Both the position numbers and the translations under genes were made by a program. The notes under the pieces are model-generated. The model searched no databases. It was not told where the DNA came from and worked only from the letters and a program-made list of their open reading frames with translations. A stretch of 64,000 bases of DNA from Acidovorax sp. 69. Its GTDB lineage: Bacteria > Pseudomonadota > Gammaproteobacteria > Burkholderiales > Burkholderiaceae_C. Positions 17,367 to 28,053 of this stretch are shown here, one piece after another (within the stretch, counting starts at the first letter, position 1; the number at the start of each line of letters is the position of its first letter). The stretch spans positions 1,053,001-1,117,000 of the forward strand of contig NZ_PGEP01000001.1 of NCBI RefSeq assembly GCF_002797445.1, written 5' to 3'.

Positions 17367-17951
17367 ATGCTCTTCGCCCCCCAATACCCCATCGCGCGCT
17401 TGCCTTCACCGTCTGATACGTGCCCGGCTTCTACCCGGTGGTGGTCGGTGGCCGCAGCCTTGTTGCTGGCGGCCTGTGCGCACAGCCCCCAGGCTGCAGT
17501 GCCGCCCGACGGCGCGGGTACGGCTGTGGTGGTAGGGGCTTCTGCATCGGCCCTCGCGTGCCAAGAAGCGCCCAGGGTGCGCCCCTCGCTCCAGCGAATC
17601 GCCCACGAACTGCAGGCCCAAGGCATGGTGTTGCAAGCCAGTTGCAAGGCCGCCAGTGGCGGCTGGATGGTGCAGGTTCGGGTGGTGGACGGTGTGAAGG
17701 CGCGAAAGGTGGTGCGGGGCCCACTGGCCGATGGCGGGGACGTGGACATGGGAACCCCCTCCGGTGTGGTGCTGGCGGGTGCCCCGACGGGTGCCGACGG
17801 ATTCTCTCCCGATGTGCAGCACAACCGGCAGTGGCTGCGCGCGCTCATGGCGCGCCATCAGTTCGATAACCTGCCGGACGCTTGGTGGCATTTTGCGCAG
17901 CCTGGTGTGTCGCCTGCGCAGGCCGCGGATACCGATCTCGCTGTGCGCTGA
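17367..17951 (+). CDS. Lipoprotein resembling an inactive D-Ala-D-Ala dipeptidase (M15D, VanX/DdpX)
   Basis: 194 residues. The lipobox LLAAC is about 30 residues in, so it should be an anchored lipoprotein. The C-terminal half reads DVDMGTPSG, then HNRQWLRALMARHQFDNLPDAWWHF, which matches the DMGTPFD and NRxLL...EWWHF blocks of VanX/DdpX. The catalytic Glu of EWWH is Ala here (DAWWH). The zinc-binding SxHxxGxAxD block appears replaced by a segment SGGWMVQVRVVDG with no His or Asp in place. It therefore looks like a non-catalytic relative. The ATG at 17367 has a strong AGGAGGA; an upstream in-frame GTG at 17325 does not. The assignment rests on short motifs. Confidence 0.7.
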   Translation: MLFAPQYPIARLPSPSDTCPASTRWWSVAAALLLAACAHSPQAAVPPDGAGTAVVVGASASALACQEAPRVRPSLQRIAHELQAQGMVLQASCKAASGGWMVQVRVVDGVKARKVVRGPLADGGDVDMGTPSGVVLAGAPTGADGFSPDVQHNRQWLRALMARHQFDNLPDAWWHFAQPGVSPAQAADTDLAVR

Positions 17952-17985
17952 CGGACGGACGGATGGATGGATTGACTGATTGACG
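17950..17985 (+). repeat. Imperfect tetranucleotide tract (GAYN)9
   Basis: Nine consecutive four-base units of the form GACG/GATG/GATT/GACT. The tract begins within the stop codon of the lipoprotein gene (TGA at 17949-17951). Only the first five units are close to identical, so slippage would be limited. Changing the unit number would leave the protein unchanged, since the stop lies at the left edge. Confidence 0.7.
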
Positions 17986-18097
17986 GCCGGCACTTGCCGT
18001 TTTTTGTCTGCGGGGTGTGGCCAGGAATCGGCCTCTCGGGCGCCGTGTTTTTGCTGTACCCATCGGGTGGCGTGCACGGACAGATTCAGTGGGCCGC

Positions 18098-18138
18098 AAA
18101 TTTCATTTGCTGAAATTTTGAGCAGGTACAATCCTGCC
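18098..18138 (+). promoter_or_regulatory. Likely dusB-fis promoter region with two dyads
   Basis: A TACAAT -10-like hexamer (18127-18132) lies in the middle of GCAGG-TACAAT-CCTGC, and a perfect 8-base dyad AAATTTCA/TGAAATTT (18098-18118) lies just upstream. The -35 is not clear. The A/T-rich dyad could be a regulator site or an UP-like element for the dusB-fis transcript. Confidence 0.45.
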
Positions 18139-18182
18139 TCCTTTTTCAGCATTCGCTGCTGCCCTGATCGCACCCCCCATCC

Positions 18183-19229
18183 ATGCACATCGGCCACATT
18201 CCTTTGGCGAACCGGTTGTTCGTCGCCCCGATGGCGGGCGTCACCGACCGGCCGTTTCGCCAGCTGTGCAAGGCGCTGGGGGCGGGCTATGCGGTCAGCG
18301 AGATGGTGACCTCGCGCAAGGACTTGTGGAACAGCCTCAAGACCTCGCGCCGGGCCAACCATGAAGGGGAGCCGGGGCCCATTGCCGTGCAGATTGCCGG
18401 CACCGATGCGCCGATGATGGCCGAGGCAGCGGTCTACAACGTGGAACGCGGCGCGCAGATCATCGACATCAACATGGGCTGCCCGGCCAAGAAGGTCTGC
18501 AACAAGTGGGCGGGCTCCGCCCTGATGCAGAACGAAGCCCTGGCGGTGGAAATCGCCGAGGCGGTGGTGCAGGCCTGTGCGCCCTTCAATGTGCCCGTCA
18601 CGCTGAAGATGCGCACCGGCTGGTGCCAGGAGCACAAGAACGCGGTGCAACTCGCGCGGCAGTTCGAGGCGGTCGGCATCCAGATGCTCACCGTCCACGG
18701 CCGTACGCGCGAACAGGGCTACAAGGGTTTTGCGGAGTACGACACCATCGCGGCCGTCAAGGCGGCGGTGAAGGTGCCCGTGGTGGCCAATGGCGACATC
18801 ACCACGCCTGAAAAGGCGCGCGATGTGCTGGCGGCCACCGGCGCCGACGCGATCATGATCGGCCGCGCTGCCCAGGGCCGCCCCTGGATCTTCCGCGAGA
18901 TCGGCCACTTTCTGGCCACGGGTGAACACCTGGCGCCACCGCTGGTGGCCGAAGTGCGCCGCTTGTTGCTCGACCACCTACAAGACCACTACAGCCTGTA
19001 TGGCGAGCTGACCGGGGTGCGCAGCGCACGCAAACACATTGCGTGGTACCTGCGCGCGCTGCCGGGGGGCGAGGCCTTCAGGCAACACATCAATACGATC
19101 GAAGACTGCACCACACAGTGGCAGGCCGTGGCCGACCATCTGGATGCCTTGGGGCAACAGATGGACCGCTTGCCCGCTGCCACCGATGTGGATGCAGAAC
19201 CAGAAGAACAAGAGGGATTGGCTGCATGA
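18183..19229 (+). CDS. dusB: tRNA-dihydrouridine synthase B
   Basis: FMN enzyme that reduces uridine in the tRNA D loop; 348 residues. The N-terminus MHIGHIPLANRLFVAPMAGVTDRPFR carries the FMN-contact motif APMAGVTD. The catalytic Cys100 is in INMGCPAKKV. A TIM-barrel phosphate site (NGDITTPEKA, then ADAIMIGRAAQGRPWIF) and a C-terminal helical tRNA-binding domain follow. The stop codon overlaps the fis ATG (ATGA), the usual dusB-fis coupling in beta- and gammaproteobacteria. Confidence 0.97.
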   Translation: MHIGHIPLANRLFVAPMAGVTDRPFRQLCKALGAGYAVSEMVTSRKDLWNSLKTSRRANHEGEPGPIAVQIAGTDAPMMAEAAVYNVERGAQIIDINMGCPAKKVCNKWAGSALMQNEALAVEIAEAVVQACAPFNVPVTLKMRTGWCQEHKNAVQLARQFEAVGIQMLTVHGRTREQGYKGFAEYDTIAAVKAAVKVPVVANGDITTPEKARDVLAATGADAIMIGRAAQGRPWIFREIGHFLATGEHLAPPLVAEVRRLLLDHLQDHYSLYGELTGVRSARKHIAWYLRALPGGEAFRQHINTIEDCTTQWQAVADHLDALGQQMDRLPAATDVDAEPEEQEGLAA

Positions 19230-19459
19230 GCAAGAAACACATAGAAGAATGCGTGCGGGAGAGCCTGCAGGGCTACTTTCGTGACCTGGGCGGCGAGACC
19301 CCCGATGGCATGTACGAGATGCTGGTGCGCGTGGTCGAAAAGCCGCTGCTGGAGGTGGTGATGACGCACGCCGACAACAACCAGTCGCGCGCGGCCGAAT
19401 GGCTGGGCCTGAACCGCAACACCCTGCGCAAGAAACTGGTCGAGCACAAGCTGCTCTGA
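19226..19459 (+). CDS. fis: Nucleoid protein Fis
   Basis: DNA-bending regulator, 77 residues, slightly shorter than E. coli Fis (98). It consists mostly of the core helices (VRESLQGYFRDLGGETPDGMYEMLV) and the C-terminal helix-turn-helix, RAAEWLGLNRNTLRKKLVEHKLL. The N-terminal beta-hairpin arm that contacts Hin/Gin recombinases in E. coli is largely absent. It starts inside the dusB stop codon, so the two are translationally coupled. Confidence 0.95.
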   Translation: MSKKHIEECVRESLQGYFRDLGGETPDGMYEMLVRVVEKPLLEVVMTHADNNQSRAAEWLGLNRNTLRKKLVEHKLL

Positions 19460-19480
19460 CGGATTGAAAGTATTTGCTAT

Positions 19481-19537
19481 TTAATTTATAGCTGTATGCG
19501 CTGATTGAATAAGCGCTAGAGCCTGTTTTTATTCAAA
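19481..19537 (+). repeat. Dispersed AGCGCT palindromic element, copy 1
   Basis: Located between fis and purH, starting about 22 bp after the fis stop. The core reads TATAGCTGTATGCGCTGATT, then AATAAGCGCTAGAGCCTG. It shares the TAGCT...GCGCT...AAGCGCT...GCC layout with four other copies in this window (21.8, 24.1, 41.9 and 45.5 kb). It can fold as an imperfect hairpin. Confidence 0.75.
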
Positions 19538-19554
19538 CCCTCCCCACCCACACC

Positions 19555-21156
19555 ATGAACGCACTTCTCTCCGTCTCCGACAAGACCGGCATCGTCGAAT
19601 TCGCGCAAGCCCTGCACGCGCTGGGCATCAAGCTCTTGTCCACCGGCGGCACCGCCAAGCTGCTGGCCGACAAGGGCCTGCCCGTGACCGAGGTGGCCGA
19701 GGTCACCCAGTTCCCCGAGATGCTCGACGGCCGCGTGAAGACGCTGCACCCCAAGGTGCACGGTGGCCTGCTGGCCCGCCGCGAGCTGCCCGAACACATG
19801 GCGGCTTTGAAGGAACACGGGATCGACACCATCGACCTGCTGGTGGTCAACCTCTACCCCTTTGAAGCCACCGTGGCCAAGGCCGGTTGCACGCTGGCCG
19901 ACGCGATTGAAAACATCGACATTGGCGGCCCGGCCATGGTGCGCAGCGCCGCCAAGAACTGGCGAGACGTGGGCGTGATCACCTCGGCCGACCAGTACGA
20001 AGCCGTGCTGGCCGAGCTCAAAGCAGGCGGCAAGCTCAGCGACAAGCTGCGTTTTGCGCTGTCGGTGGCGGCGTTCAACCGCATCGCGCAGTACGACGGC
20101 GCCATCAGCGACTACCTGTCGTCGGTGACGTTTGAAGCAGAGAAACTGTCGGAAACCTACGTACCCACGCGCGCCCAGTTCTCCGGCCAGAGCAACGGCA
20201 TCTTCACCAAGGTGCAAGACCTGCGTTACGGCGAAAACAGCCACCAGCAGGCCGCGTTGTACCGCGATCTGCACCCCGCTCCGGGTTCGCTGGTGACGGG
20301 TGTGCAGTTGCAGGGCAAGGAGCTGAGCTACAACAACATCGCCGACGCCGACGCCGCGTGGGAATGTGTGAAGAGCTTTGACGCCGCCGCCTGTGTCATC
20401 GTCAAGCACGCCAACCCCTGCGGCGTGGCCGTGGGCCTGGATGCGCTGGACAGCTACAGCAAGGCTTTCCAGACCGATCCCACCAGCGCCTTTGGCGGCA
20501 TCATCGCCTTCAACCGTACGGTGGACGGCAATGCCGCGCAGCAGATCTCCAAGCAGTTTGTCGAAGTGCTGATGGCCCCCGACTTCACCCCCGAAGCGCT
20601 GGAAGTGTTCAAGGCCAAGGCCAATGTGCGCCTGCTCAAGATTGCGCTGCCCGCACACGGTGGTCAGACTGACTGGGCGCGCGGCCGCAATGCCATGGAC
20701 GCCAAGCGCATCGGCTCGGGCCTGCTGCTGCAGACGGCCGACAACCATGAGCTGTCGCTGATTGACCTGAAGGTCGTGACGCAAAAGCAACCCACACTCG
20801 AACAGATGGAAGACCTGCTGTTTGCCTGGAAGGTCGCCAAGTACGTCAAGAGCAACGCCATCGTCTTCTGCAAGGGCGGCATGACCATGGGCGTGGGTGC
20901 CGGCCAGATGAGCCGCCTCGACTCGGCCCGCATTGCCAGCATCAAGGCTGGGCATGCCAATCTGTCGCTGCAGGGCACCGTGGTCGCCAGCGATGCGTTC
21001 TTCCCCTTCCGTGATGGCCTGGATGTGGTGGTCGATGCAGGCGCCACCTGCGTGATCCAGCCCGGTGGCTCGATGCGTGACAACGAAGTCATCGACGCTG
21101 CCAACGAGCGTGGCGTGGCCATGGTGTTCAGCGGCGTGCGCCACTTCCGCCATTGA
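19555..21156 (+). CDS. purH: Bifunctional AICAR transformylase/IMP cyclohydrolase
   Basis: Catalyses the last two steps of de novo IMP synthesis; 533 residues. The N-terminal cyclohydrolase domain ([49 protein letters not shown]) spans about 1-200. The transformylase domain has the catalytic KHANPCG motif (around 280) and a C-terminus ending in [28 protein letters not shown]. It follows fis, a gene order often seen in Burkholderiales. Confidence 0.98.
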   Translation: MNALLSVSDKTGIVEFAQALHALGIKLLSTGGTAKLLADKGLPVTEVAEVTQFPEMLDGRVKTLHPKVHGGLLARRELPEHMAALKEHGIDTIDLLVVNLYPFEATVAKAGCTLADAIENIDIGGPAMVRSAAKNWRDVGVITSADQYEAVLAELKAGGKLSDKLRFALSVAAFNRIAQYDGAISDYLSSVTFEAEKLSETYVPTRAQFSGQSNGIFTKVQDLRYGENSHQQAALYRDLHPAPGSLVTGVQLQGKELSYNNIADADAAWECVKSFDAAACVIVKHANPCGVAVGLDALDSYSKAFQTDPTSAFGGIIAFNRTVDGNAAQQISKQFVEVLMAPDFTPEALEVFKAKANVRLLKIALPAHGGQTDWARGRNAMDAKRIGSGLLLQTADNHELSLIDLKVVTQKQPTLEQMEDLLFAWKVAKYVKSNAIVFCKGGMTMGVGAGQMSRLDSARIASIKAGHANLSLQGTVVASDAFFPFRDGLDVVVDAGATCVIQPGGSMRDNEVIDAANERGVAMVFSGVRHFRH

Positions 21157-21227
21157 GTCCAGTAGTCGCGCGGTGGTGGGCAGGCCCGCGCAGCGGGTCC
21201 CTGGGCCCACCTTGCTGAACAAACCCA

Positions 21228-21728
21228 ATGGCCCAGCCCCCTTTTGACGACGAGCCGGACAGCCCGCGCCCGCGCTGGCTGGCGTGGGCTATCGGCGTGT
21301 TGGCTGTCTGCATTGCGCTGGGCATGGTGAACCTGGCCTGGCGCATGCTCACCGGCAGGCTGGGCCCCACGGTCGACCAGAGTGTTGTTGCGCCCGCAAG
21401 CACGGCTGACGCTCCCGCTGCACAGTCTGTGTTGCCGGCGCCGGCAGCCGCAGGCAGTTGCATGCGTTGCCATGGGGTCGAACACAGCTTCGTCGGCCCC
21501 GCTTTTGTGCGCATTGCGGAGCGCTACCGCGATCGCGCCGACGCGCAGGCGTATCTGGCCAGCAAGATTGTGAACGGTAGCGTGGGGGAGTGGGGCCGCG
21601 TCATCATGCCGCGCCAGGTGGGCGTGACAGACGCCATGGCGCAGCAGCTGGCGGCCTGGATTGTGCAAATGGCACCGCCGCCTGCGCAGAGCGGGGCCGA
21701 GCGCCCGGCCAGCGCGGTTGCGCCCTGA
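21228..21728 (+). CDS. Membrane-anchored monohaem cytochrome c
   Basis: 166 residues. A single N-terminal membrane anchor (about 18-40, WLAWAIGVLAVCIALGMVNLAW) holds a periplasmic cytochrome c domain. The haem-binding motif CMRCH is at 78-82. The likely distal ligand is Met127 in GRVIMPRQVG. The fold GPAFVRIAERYRDRADAQAYLASKIVNGSVGEWG resembles cytochrome c551/c5-type domains. It is 71 bp downstream of purH and may be cotranscribed. The redox partner is unknown. Confidence 0.88.
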   Translation: MAQPPFDDEPDSPRPRWLAWAIGVLAVCIALGMVNLAWRMLTGRLGPTVDQSVVAPASTADAPAAQSVLPAPAAAGSCMRCHGVEHSFVGPAFVRIAERYRDRADAQAYLASKIVNGSVGEWGRVIMPRQVGVTDAMAQQLAAWIVQMAPPPAQSGAERPASAVAP

Positions 21729-21795
21729 CGCCGAGCGCACAAGCCTGGCCTGCTTCCCGTCGGCATGCAGCGGGCTACGGCACTGGATTTATGGT

Positions 21796-21846
21796 GTTTT
21801 AAGCCTCCAGCGCCTGTTGCATATGCTTGGGCAGCTATTGTTTTTG
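21796..21846 (-). repeat. Dispersed AGCGCT palindromic element, copy 2 (diverged)
   Basis: Read on the minus strand it is AACAATAGCTGCCCAAGC, then AACAGGCGCTGGAGGCTT. This keeps the outer TAGCTG and GCGCTGGAGGC blocks, but the left half of the core palindrome has decayed. It begins about 8 bp past the pobA stop. Confidence 0.6.
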
Positions 21847-21853
21847 CGTACTA

Positions 21854-24083
<2,230 letters not shown>

Positions 24084-24111
24084 ACGCTAACGTGGAGTTG
24101 GAAAACGGAAA

Positions 24112-24169
24112 TATTAATAAAAATAGGCCTAGCGTTTGATGGTAAAGCGCTAGTAGCTATTATTTTGAT
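24112..24169 (-). repeat. Dispersed AGCGCT palindromic element, copy 3
   Basis: On the minus strand it reads AAAATAATAGCTACTAGCGC, then TTTACCATCAAACGCTAGGCCTA. Its AAAATAATAG start supplies the last Lys codon and the TAA stop of hemL, so the element reaches into the gene end. Confidence 0.75.
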
Positions 24170-25470
24170 AGTGCCTTGAACACTTCGCGGGCCGCTGCCA
24201 CGGTGGCGGCAATGTCGTCAGCGGTGTGGGCAGAGCTGACAAAACCGGCCTCGTACAGCGCAGGTGCTATATAGATACCGCGATCCAGCAGGCCATGGAA
24301 CAGCTGGTTGAAGCGCGCGTTGTCGGTCTTGAGCACCTGGGCGTAGTTCTGGGGCAGCTCGGGCAGCAGGAAGAATCCGAACATGCCGCCTTCGCAGTCG
24401 GTGCTGAAAGGCACGCCTTCGGCGGCGGCGGCGGCGGCCAGCCCATCGACCAGCGAACGGGTGGTGGCGGACAGCGCGTCGAAGAAGCCGGGCTTCTTGA
24501 TCTCGCGCAGCGTGGCCAGTCCGCAGGCCGTGGCTACCGGGTTACCCGACAGTGTGCCGGCCTGGTACACGACGCCCAGCGGTGCGAGGTGTTCCATGAT
24601 GGCGCGCGGGCCGCCAAAGGCCGCCAGCGGCATGCCGCCACCAATCACTTTGCCCAGCACCGTGAGGTCGGGCTTGAAGCCGGGAATGCTCTTGGCATAG
24701 ACGCTTTGTGCGCTGCCCAGGGCGACGCGGAAACCCGTCATCACTTCATCCAGCACCAGCAGCGCACCGTATTCGGTGCACAACTCGCGGCAGCGCTTCA
24801 TGAACGGCACGCTCGCGCGCACCAGGTTCATGTTGCCCGCAATGGGCTCGATCATCACGCAGGCCAGTTCCTTGCCGTGCAGGGCAAAGGCTTCTTCCAG
24901 CTGGGCCACGTTGTTGTATTCAAGCACCAGGGTGTGCTGCACCACTTCAGGCGGCACACCGGCGCTGGTGGCATTGCCAAACGTGGCCAGGCCCGAGCCG
25001 GCCTTGACCAGCAGCGAGTCGGCATGGCCGTGGTAGCAGCCCTCGAACTTGATGAACTTGCTGCGGCCCGTGGCGCCCCGGGCCAGACGGATGGCGCTCA
25101 TGCCCGCCTCGGTGCCGGAGCTGACGAGGCGGATCATCTCCATCGAGGGAACGAGGCTGAGGATTTCCTCGGCCAACTCGACTTCGCGTTCCGTGGGGGC
25201 GCCAAAGCTGAAGCCTTCGAGCGCTGCAGCTTGCACTGCCTCCAGCACGGCGGGGTGACCGTGGCCCAGGATCATCGGGCCCCAGGAGCCGATGTAGTCG
25301 ATGAAACGCTGGTCGTTGGCGTCCCAGAAATACGCGCCCTTGGCGCGCTTCACAAAACGGGGCGTGCCACCCACGGCCTTGAAGGCCCGTACGGGAGAGT
25401 TCACGCCGCCGGGGATCAGCGCCTTGGCGCGTTCGAACAGGGGGATGTTGAGATCAGTGCTTGGTGTCAT
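24160..25470 (-). CDS. hemL: Glutamate-1-semialdehyde 2,1-aminomutase
   Basis: PLP enzyme that makes 5-aminolevulinate from glutamate-1-semialdehyde in tetrapyrrole synthesis; 436 residues. The family N-terminus is [27 protein letters not shown], then [17 protein letters not shown]. The PLP-binding Lys274 is in [17 protein letters not shown]. The C-terminus is [23 protein letters not shown]. Its start overlaps the end of the thiD-like gene by 17 bases. The stop codon comes from a dispersed repeat element. Confidence 0.97.
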   Translation of the reverse strand: MTPSTDLNIPLFERAKALIPGGVNSPVRAFKAVGGTPRFVKRAKGAYFWDANDQRFIDYIGSWGPMILGHGHPAVLEAVQAAALEGFSFGAPTEREVELAEEILSLVPSMEMIRLVSSGTEAGMSAIRLARGATGRSKFIKFEGCYHGHADSLLVKAGSGLATFGNATSAGVPPEVVQHTLVLEYNNVAQLEEAFALHGKELACVMIEPIAGNMNLVRASVPFMKRCRELCTEYGALLVLDEVMTGFRVALGSAQSVYAKSIPGFKPDLTVLGKVIGGGMPLAAFGGPRAIMEHLAPLGVVYQAGTLSGNPVATACGLATLREIKKPGFFDALSATTRSLVDGLAAAAAAEGVPFSTDCEGGMFGFFLLPELPQNYAQVLKTDNARFNQLFHGLLDRGIYIAPALYEAGFVSSAHTADDIAATVAAAREVFKALSK

Positions 25471-26398
25471 GGGGGGGCATCACAAAGCCTTCGAGGGCCT
25501 GTGCTTCGTCAATCGGGGGGTCTTCTTCGTCATCGTCGGGCTGGGCCCAGAACATGCGGTCGGGCACGATATGCCCCATTCCGGGGCGAAAGCCCGCATC
25601 CAGGCAGCGGTCGAGGTAACCCAGGGCTTCGCTGGTGGCTTCGCCCAGGTCATTGCCGCTGGCCACCAGGGCGGTGAGTGCGGCCGATAAGGTATCGCCC
25701 GCGCCGGAGAAGGTGGCATCAAACAGCTCGAACTTGCCGCTGCCCATCACGGTCTGGGGGGAGGCGAGCACATTCTCGACAAACTGCTCAGGCAAGGGAA
25801 TGCCGGTGACCAGGGTGTATGGCACGCCCATCTCGGACGCCGCCCGGGCGATGTCGCGCGCCGTGGGGCTGCGGTCACCCGTCCAGTCCGGCAGCAGCCA
25901 GCGCCACAAGGTACTGTGGTTTCCAACCAACACCGAGGTCTGCGGCAACAACAATTCGCGAAAGGCGTCCAGGTACTCGTCGATCAGCTCTTCACGCCAC
26001 CATGACAGGTTGGGCATGTACGCTATCACTGGGACTTCGTCATAGTCTGTCGTTATTTCGGCAATGGTGCTGATGTTCTCGGGGCTGCCCACAAAGCCCA
26101 CCTTGATGGCCTGCACCGGCAGGTCCTCCAGTACGGCGCGGGCCTGCTCGGCGACGGCCTCATCGTCAAAGCTGAAGTGATCGAAAATCTGAGCAGTGTC
26201 GCGGGCATAGGCGCCGGTAACGACAGCAATGGGATGTCCGCCGACGGAGGCGATGGTCGTGATGTCTGCGGTCAGACCACCCGCGCCACTGGGGTCACTG
26301 GCGTTGAATACGAGCACGCAGGCCGGACTGGCTTCCTCCGAGTCGTCATCTTCAATATCTATGATTTCTGAGGGGGAAAGAGGTGCTTTTTTGGTCAT
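25454..26398 (-). CDS. thiD: ThiD-like phosphomethylpyrimidine kinase, divergent
   Basis: Ribokinase-fold protein of 314 residues resembling HMP/HMP-P kinase. The N-terminal motif is [17 protein letters not shown] (ThiD: AGSDPSGGAGIQADLKT), then [15 protein letters not shown] and [11 protein letters not shown]. The anion-hole motif is [12 protein letters not shown], where typical ThiD has GTGC; GAGD is the general ribokinase form with the catalytic Asp. Acidic tails flank the domain (IEDDDSEE near 15-22 and DDDEEDPP near 290). It overlaps hemL by 17 bp. HMP-P kinase in thiamine synthesis is likely, but another pyrimidine or pyridoxal-type substrate is possible. Confidence 0.75.
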   Translation of the reverse strand: MTKKAPLSPSEIIDIEDDDSEEASPACVLVFNASDPSGAGGLTADITTIASVGGHPIAVVTGAYARDTAQIFDHFSFDDEAVAEQARAVLEDLPVQAIKVGFVGSPENISTIAEITTDYDEVPVIAYMPNLSWWREELIDEYLDAFRELLLPQTSVLVGNHSTLWRWLLPDWTGDRSPTARDIARAASEMGVPYTLVTGIPLPEQFVENVLASPQTVMGSGKFELFDATFSGAGDTLSAALTALVASGNDLGEATSEALGYLDRCLDAGFRPGMGHIVPDRMFWAQPDDDEEDPPIDEAQALEGFVMPPHDTKH

Positions 26399-26492
26399 GG
26401 ACCAGTTCCTGCTTGAAGGGTGGCACAGAAGCTGCAGGCGGCGGAGATGACTAGATACAATCGTTGCATTCTATGTGAAGGCCCTTTAAGCT

Positions 26493-26666
26493 GTGATCGA
26501 CTCTAAAACTTGGATGTGTTTGATTTGCGGTTGGATTTATGACGAGGCAGAGGGCTCTCCAGAGCACGGCATTGCACCCAACACGCCATGGGATCAGGTT
26601 CCAATGAATTGGACCTGCCCGGAATGTGGCGCCCGCAAGGACGATTTCGAGATGGTTCAGATTTGA
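26493..26666 (+). CDS. Rubredoxin
   Basis: Iron electron-transfer protein of 57 residues. The Fe-Cys4 site is complete: CLICG (Cys9, Cys12) and CPECG (Cys42, Cys45). Between them are the family features WIYDEAEGSPEHGIAPNTPWDQVPMNW, and after them ARKDDFEMVQI. The start is GTG at 26493; no ATG lies in frame before the first cysteine pair except Met8. It is divergent from the thiD-like gene (94 bp between starts) and precedes pilG by 59 bp, so it may share a transcript with the chemosensory cluster. The redox partner is unknown. Confidence 0.93.
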   Translation: MIDSKTWMCLICGWIYDEAEGSPEHGIAPNTPWDQVPMNWTCPECGARKDDFEMVQI

Positions 26667-26725
26667 GGCGCTGCAGCACCATTTGCTGCGGCGTTGTTTA
26701 TTTTCTCCATCGGGAGCAGTGACAA

Positions 26726-27124
26726 TTGACTACAACAGGCGCATCTTTCAAAGTGCTCGTGGTGGATGACAGCAACACCATCCGTCGAAGCGCCGAGATT
26801 TTTCTCAAGCAGGGGGGGCACGAAGTCTTGTTGGCCGACGACGGCTTTGACGCTTTGGCCAAAGTCAACGATTACCAGCCTCAGCTGATTTTCTGTGACA
26901 TCCTCATGCCCAAGCTCGACGGGTACCAGACCTGCGCCATCATTAAGCGCAATGCCCGTTTTGCAGATACTCCGGTGGTGATGCTGTCCTCCAAGGATGG
27001 TGTATTTGACAAGGCGCGTGGGCGCATGGTCGGCTGCCAGGAATATCTCACCAAGCCATTTACCAAAGACCAACTGTTGCAAGCGGTTCAACAGTTCGGC
27101 AATTCCCAACAAGGAGCCATGTAA
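26726..27124 (+). CDS. pilG: Twitching response regulator PilG
   Basis: Stand-alone receiver protein of 132 residues. The acidic pair is in VLVVDDSNTIRRSAE, the phospho-acceptor Asp58 is in IFCDILMPKLDGY, and the switch residues are Ser/Lys in VMLSSKDG and LTKPFTKD. In Pseudomonas, PilG is phosphorylated by ChpA and promotes pilus extension through PilB. The start is TTG at 26726, with GGGAGC upstream and no better in-frame start. The stop overlaps the pilH ATG (TAATG). Confidence 0.92.
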   Translation: MTTTGASFKVLVVDDSNTIRRSAEIFLKQGGHEVLLADDGFDALAKVNDYQPQLIFCDILMPKLDGYQTCAIIKRNARFADTPVVMLSSKDGVFDKARGRMVGCQEYLTKPFTKDQLLQAVQQFGNSQQGAM

Positions 27125-27489
27125 TGCCCATTCAGAAAGTATTGGTCGTCGACGACTCGAAGACCGAGTTGATGTTTTTGACGGACCTGCTTCAGAAAAA
27201 AGGCATGCAAGTCCGTACTGCAGAAAATGCCGACGAAGCATTTCGCCGCCTGGCTGAAGAGAAGCCAGACCTGATCCTGATGGACGTTGTGATGCCGGGC
27301 CAAAATGGTTTTCAGCTGACCCGTGCCATTACCCGCGATCCGCTGTATGCCGATGTTCCGATCATCATGTGCACCAGCAAGAACCAAGAAACAGACCGTG
27401 TTTGGGGGATGCGTCAGGGTGCGCGTGGCTACATTACCAAGCCGGTGGATCCCGCCGAATTGCAGGCCAAAATTGACGCTCTGAACTGA
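27124..27489 (+). CDS. pilH: Twitching response regulator PilH
   Basis: Stand-alone receiver of 121 residues. It has VLVVDDSKTELMFL, the phospho-acceptor Asp54 (LILMDVVMPGQNGF), the Thr/Ser switch in IIMCTSKNQETDRVWGMRQGA and Lys in YITKPVDP. The conserved VWGMRQGARGYITKPVD segment is a PilH hallmark. PilH opposes PilG, as a phosphate sink or by favouring retraction. Its ATG is fused to the pilG stop codon. Confidence 0.93.
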   Translation: MPIQKVLVVDDSKTELMFLTDLLQKKGMQVRTAENADEAFRRLAEEKPDLILMDVVMPGQNGFQLTRAITRDPLYADVPIIMCTSKNQETDRVWGMRQGARGYITKPVDPAELQAKIDALN

Positions 27490-27504
27490 GGCTGCGGCGC
27501 GCTC

Positions 27505-28032
27505 ATGGCCAACCGCGAAGCCCTACGAGAGCTCCAGACCCGACTTGCCAGTCGCCTTCAGGCTGCAAGAACCGAAGGTACGTCTGTTTCATCCTGGCTG
27601 GCTGTCGAGTCCGCTGGGAGTTTCTATTTGCTGCCGCTAGCACAGTCGGGGGAAATTTTCCCCTGGGTGTCTGTGCAGGCGGTGCCCTATACCCAAAGCT
27701 GGTTTCTCGGCGTTGCCAATCTGCGTGGCGGCTTGGTCGGCGTGGTTGACCTTGCCGGGTTGATGGGCGGTGTGGCGCCCCGCACCGAGCAGGCTTTGGC
27801 AGAAGCCAGCTTGCTGGCCTTCAACGCAGCGCTGGAAGTCAATGCGGCGCTGTTGGTGGATCGTCTTGCTGGGTTGCGCGGAACCGATGCATTCGTATCG
27901 TCTGAGCCACCGGCTGAAGACTCCCCCAGCTTTTTTGGCACCACCTATATCGATTCCAGCGGCACACGCTGGCAGGAACTGAACTTGCAGATCCTGTCCC
28001 AACATCCCGATTTCCTGAGCATCAGTGCTTGA
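27505..28032 (+). CDS. pilI: CheW-like adaptor PilI
   Basis: 175 residues with a single CheW domain (about 25-170). Visible features are FYLLPLAQSGEIFPWVSVQAVPYTQSWFLGVANLRGGLVGVVDLAGLMG. PilI links the receptor PilJ to the kinase ChpA. It begins 15 bp after pilH in the same run. Confidence 0.9.
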   Translation: MANREALRELQTRLASRLQAARTEGTSVSSWLAVESAGSFYLLPLAQSGEIFPWVSVQAVPYTQSWFLGVANLRGGLVGVVDLAGLMGGVAPRTEQALAEASLLAFNAALEVNAALLVDRLAGLRGTDAFVSSEPPAEDSPSFFGTTYIDSSGTRWQELNLQILSQHPDFLSISA

Positions 28033-28053
28033 GTTTTTCTGTAAGGCTGCACC

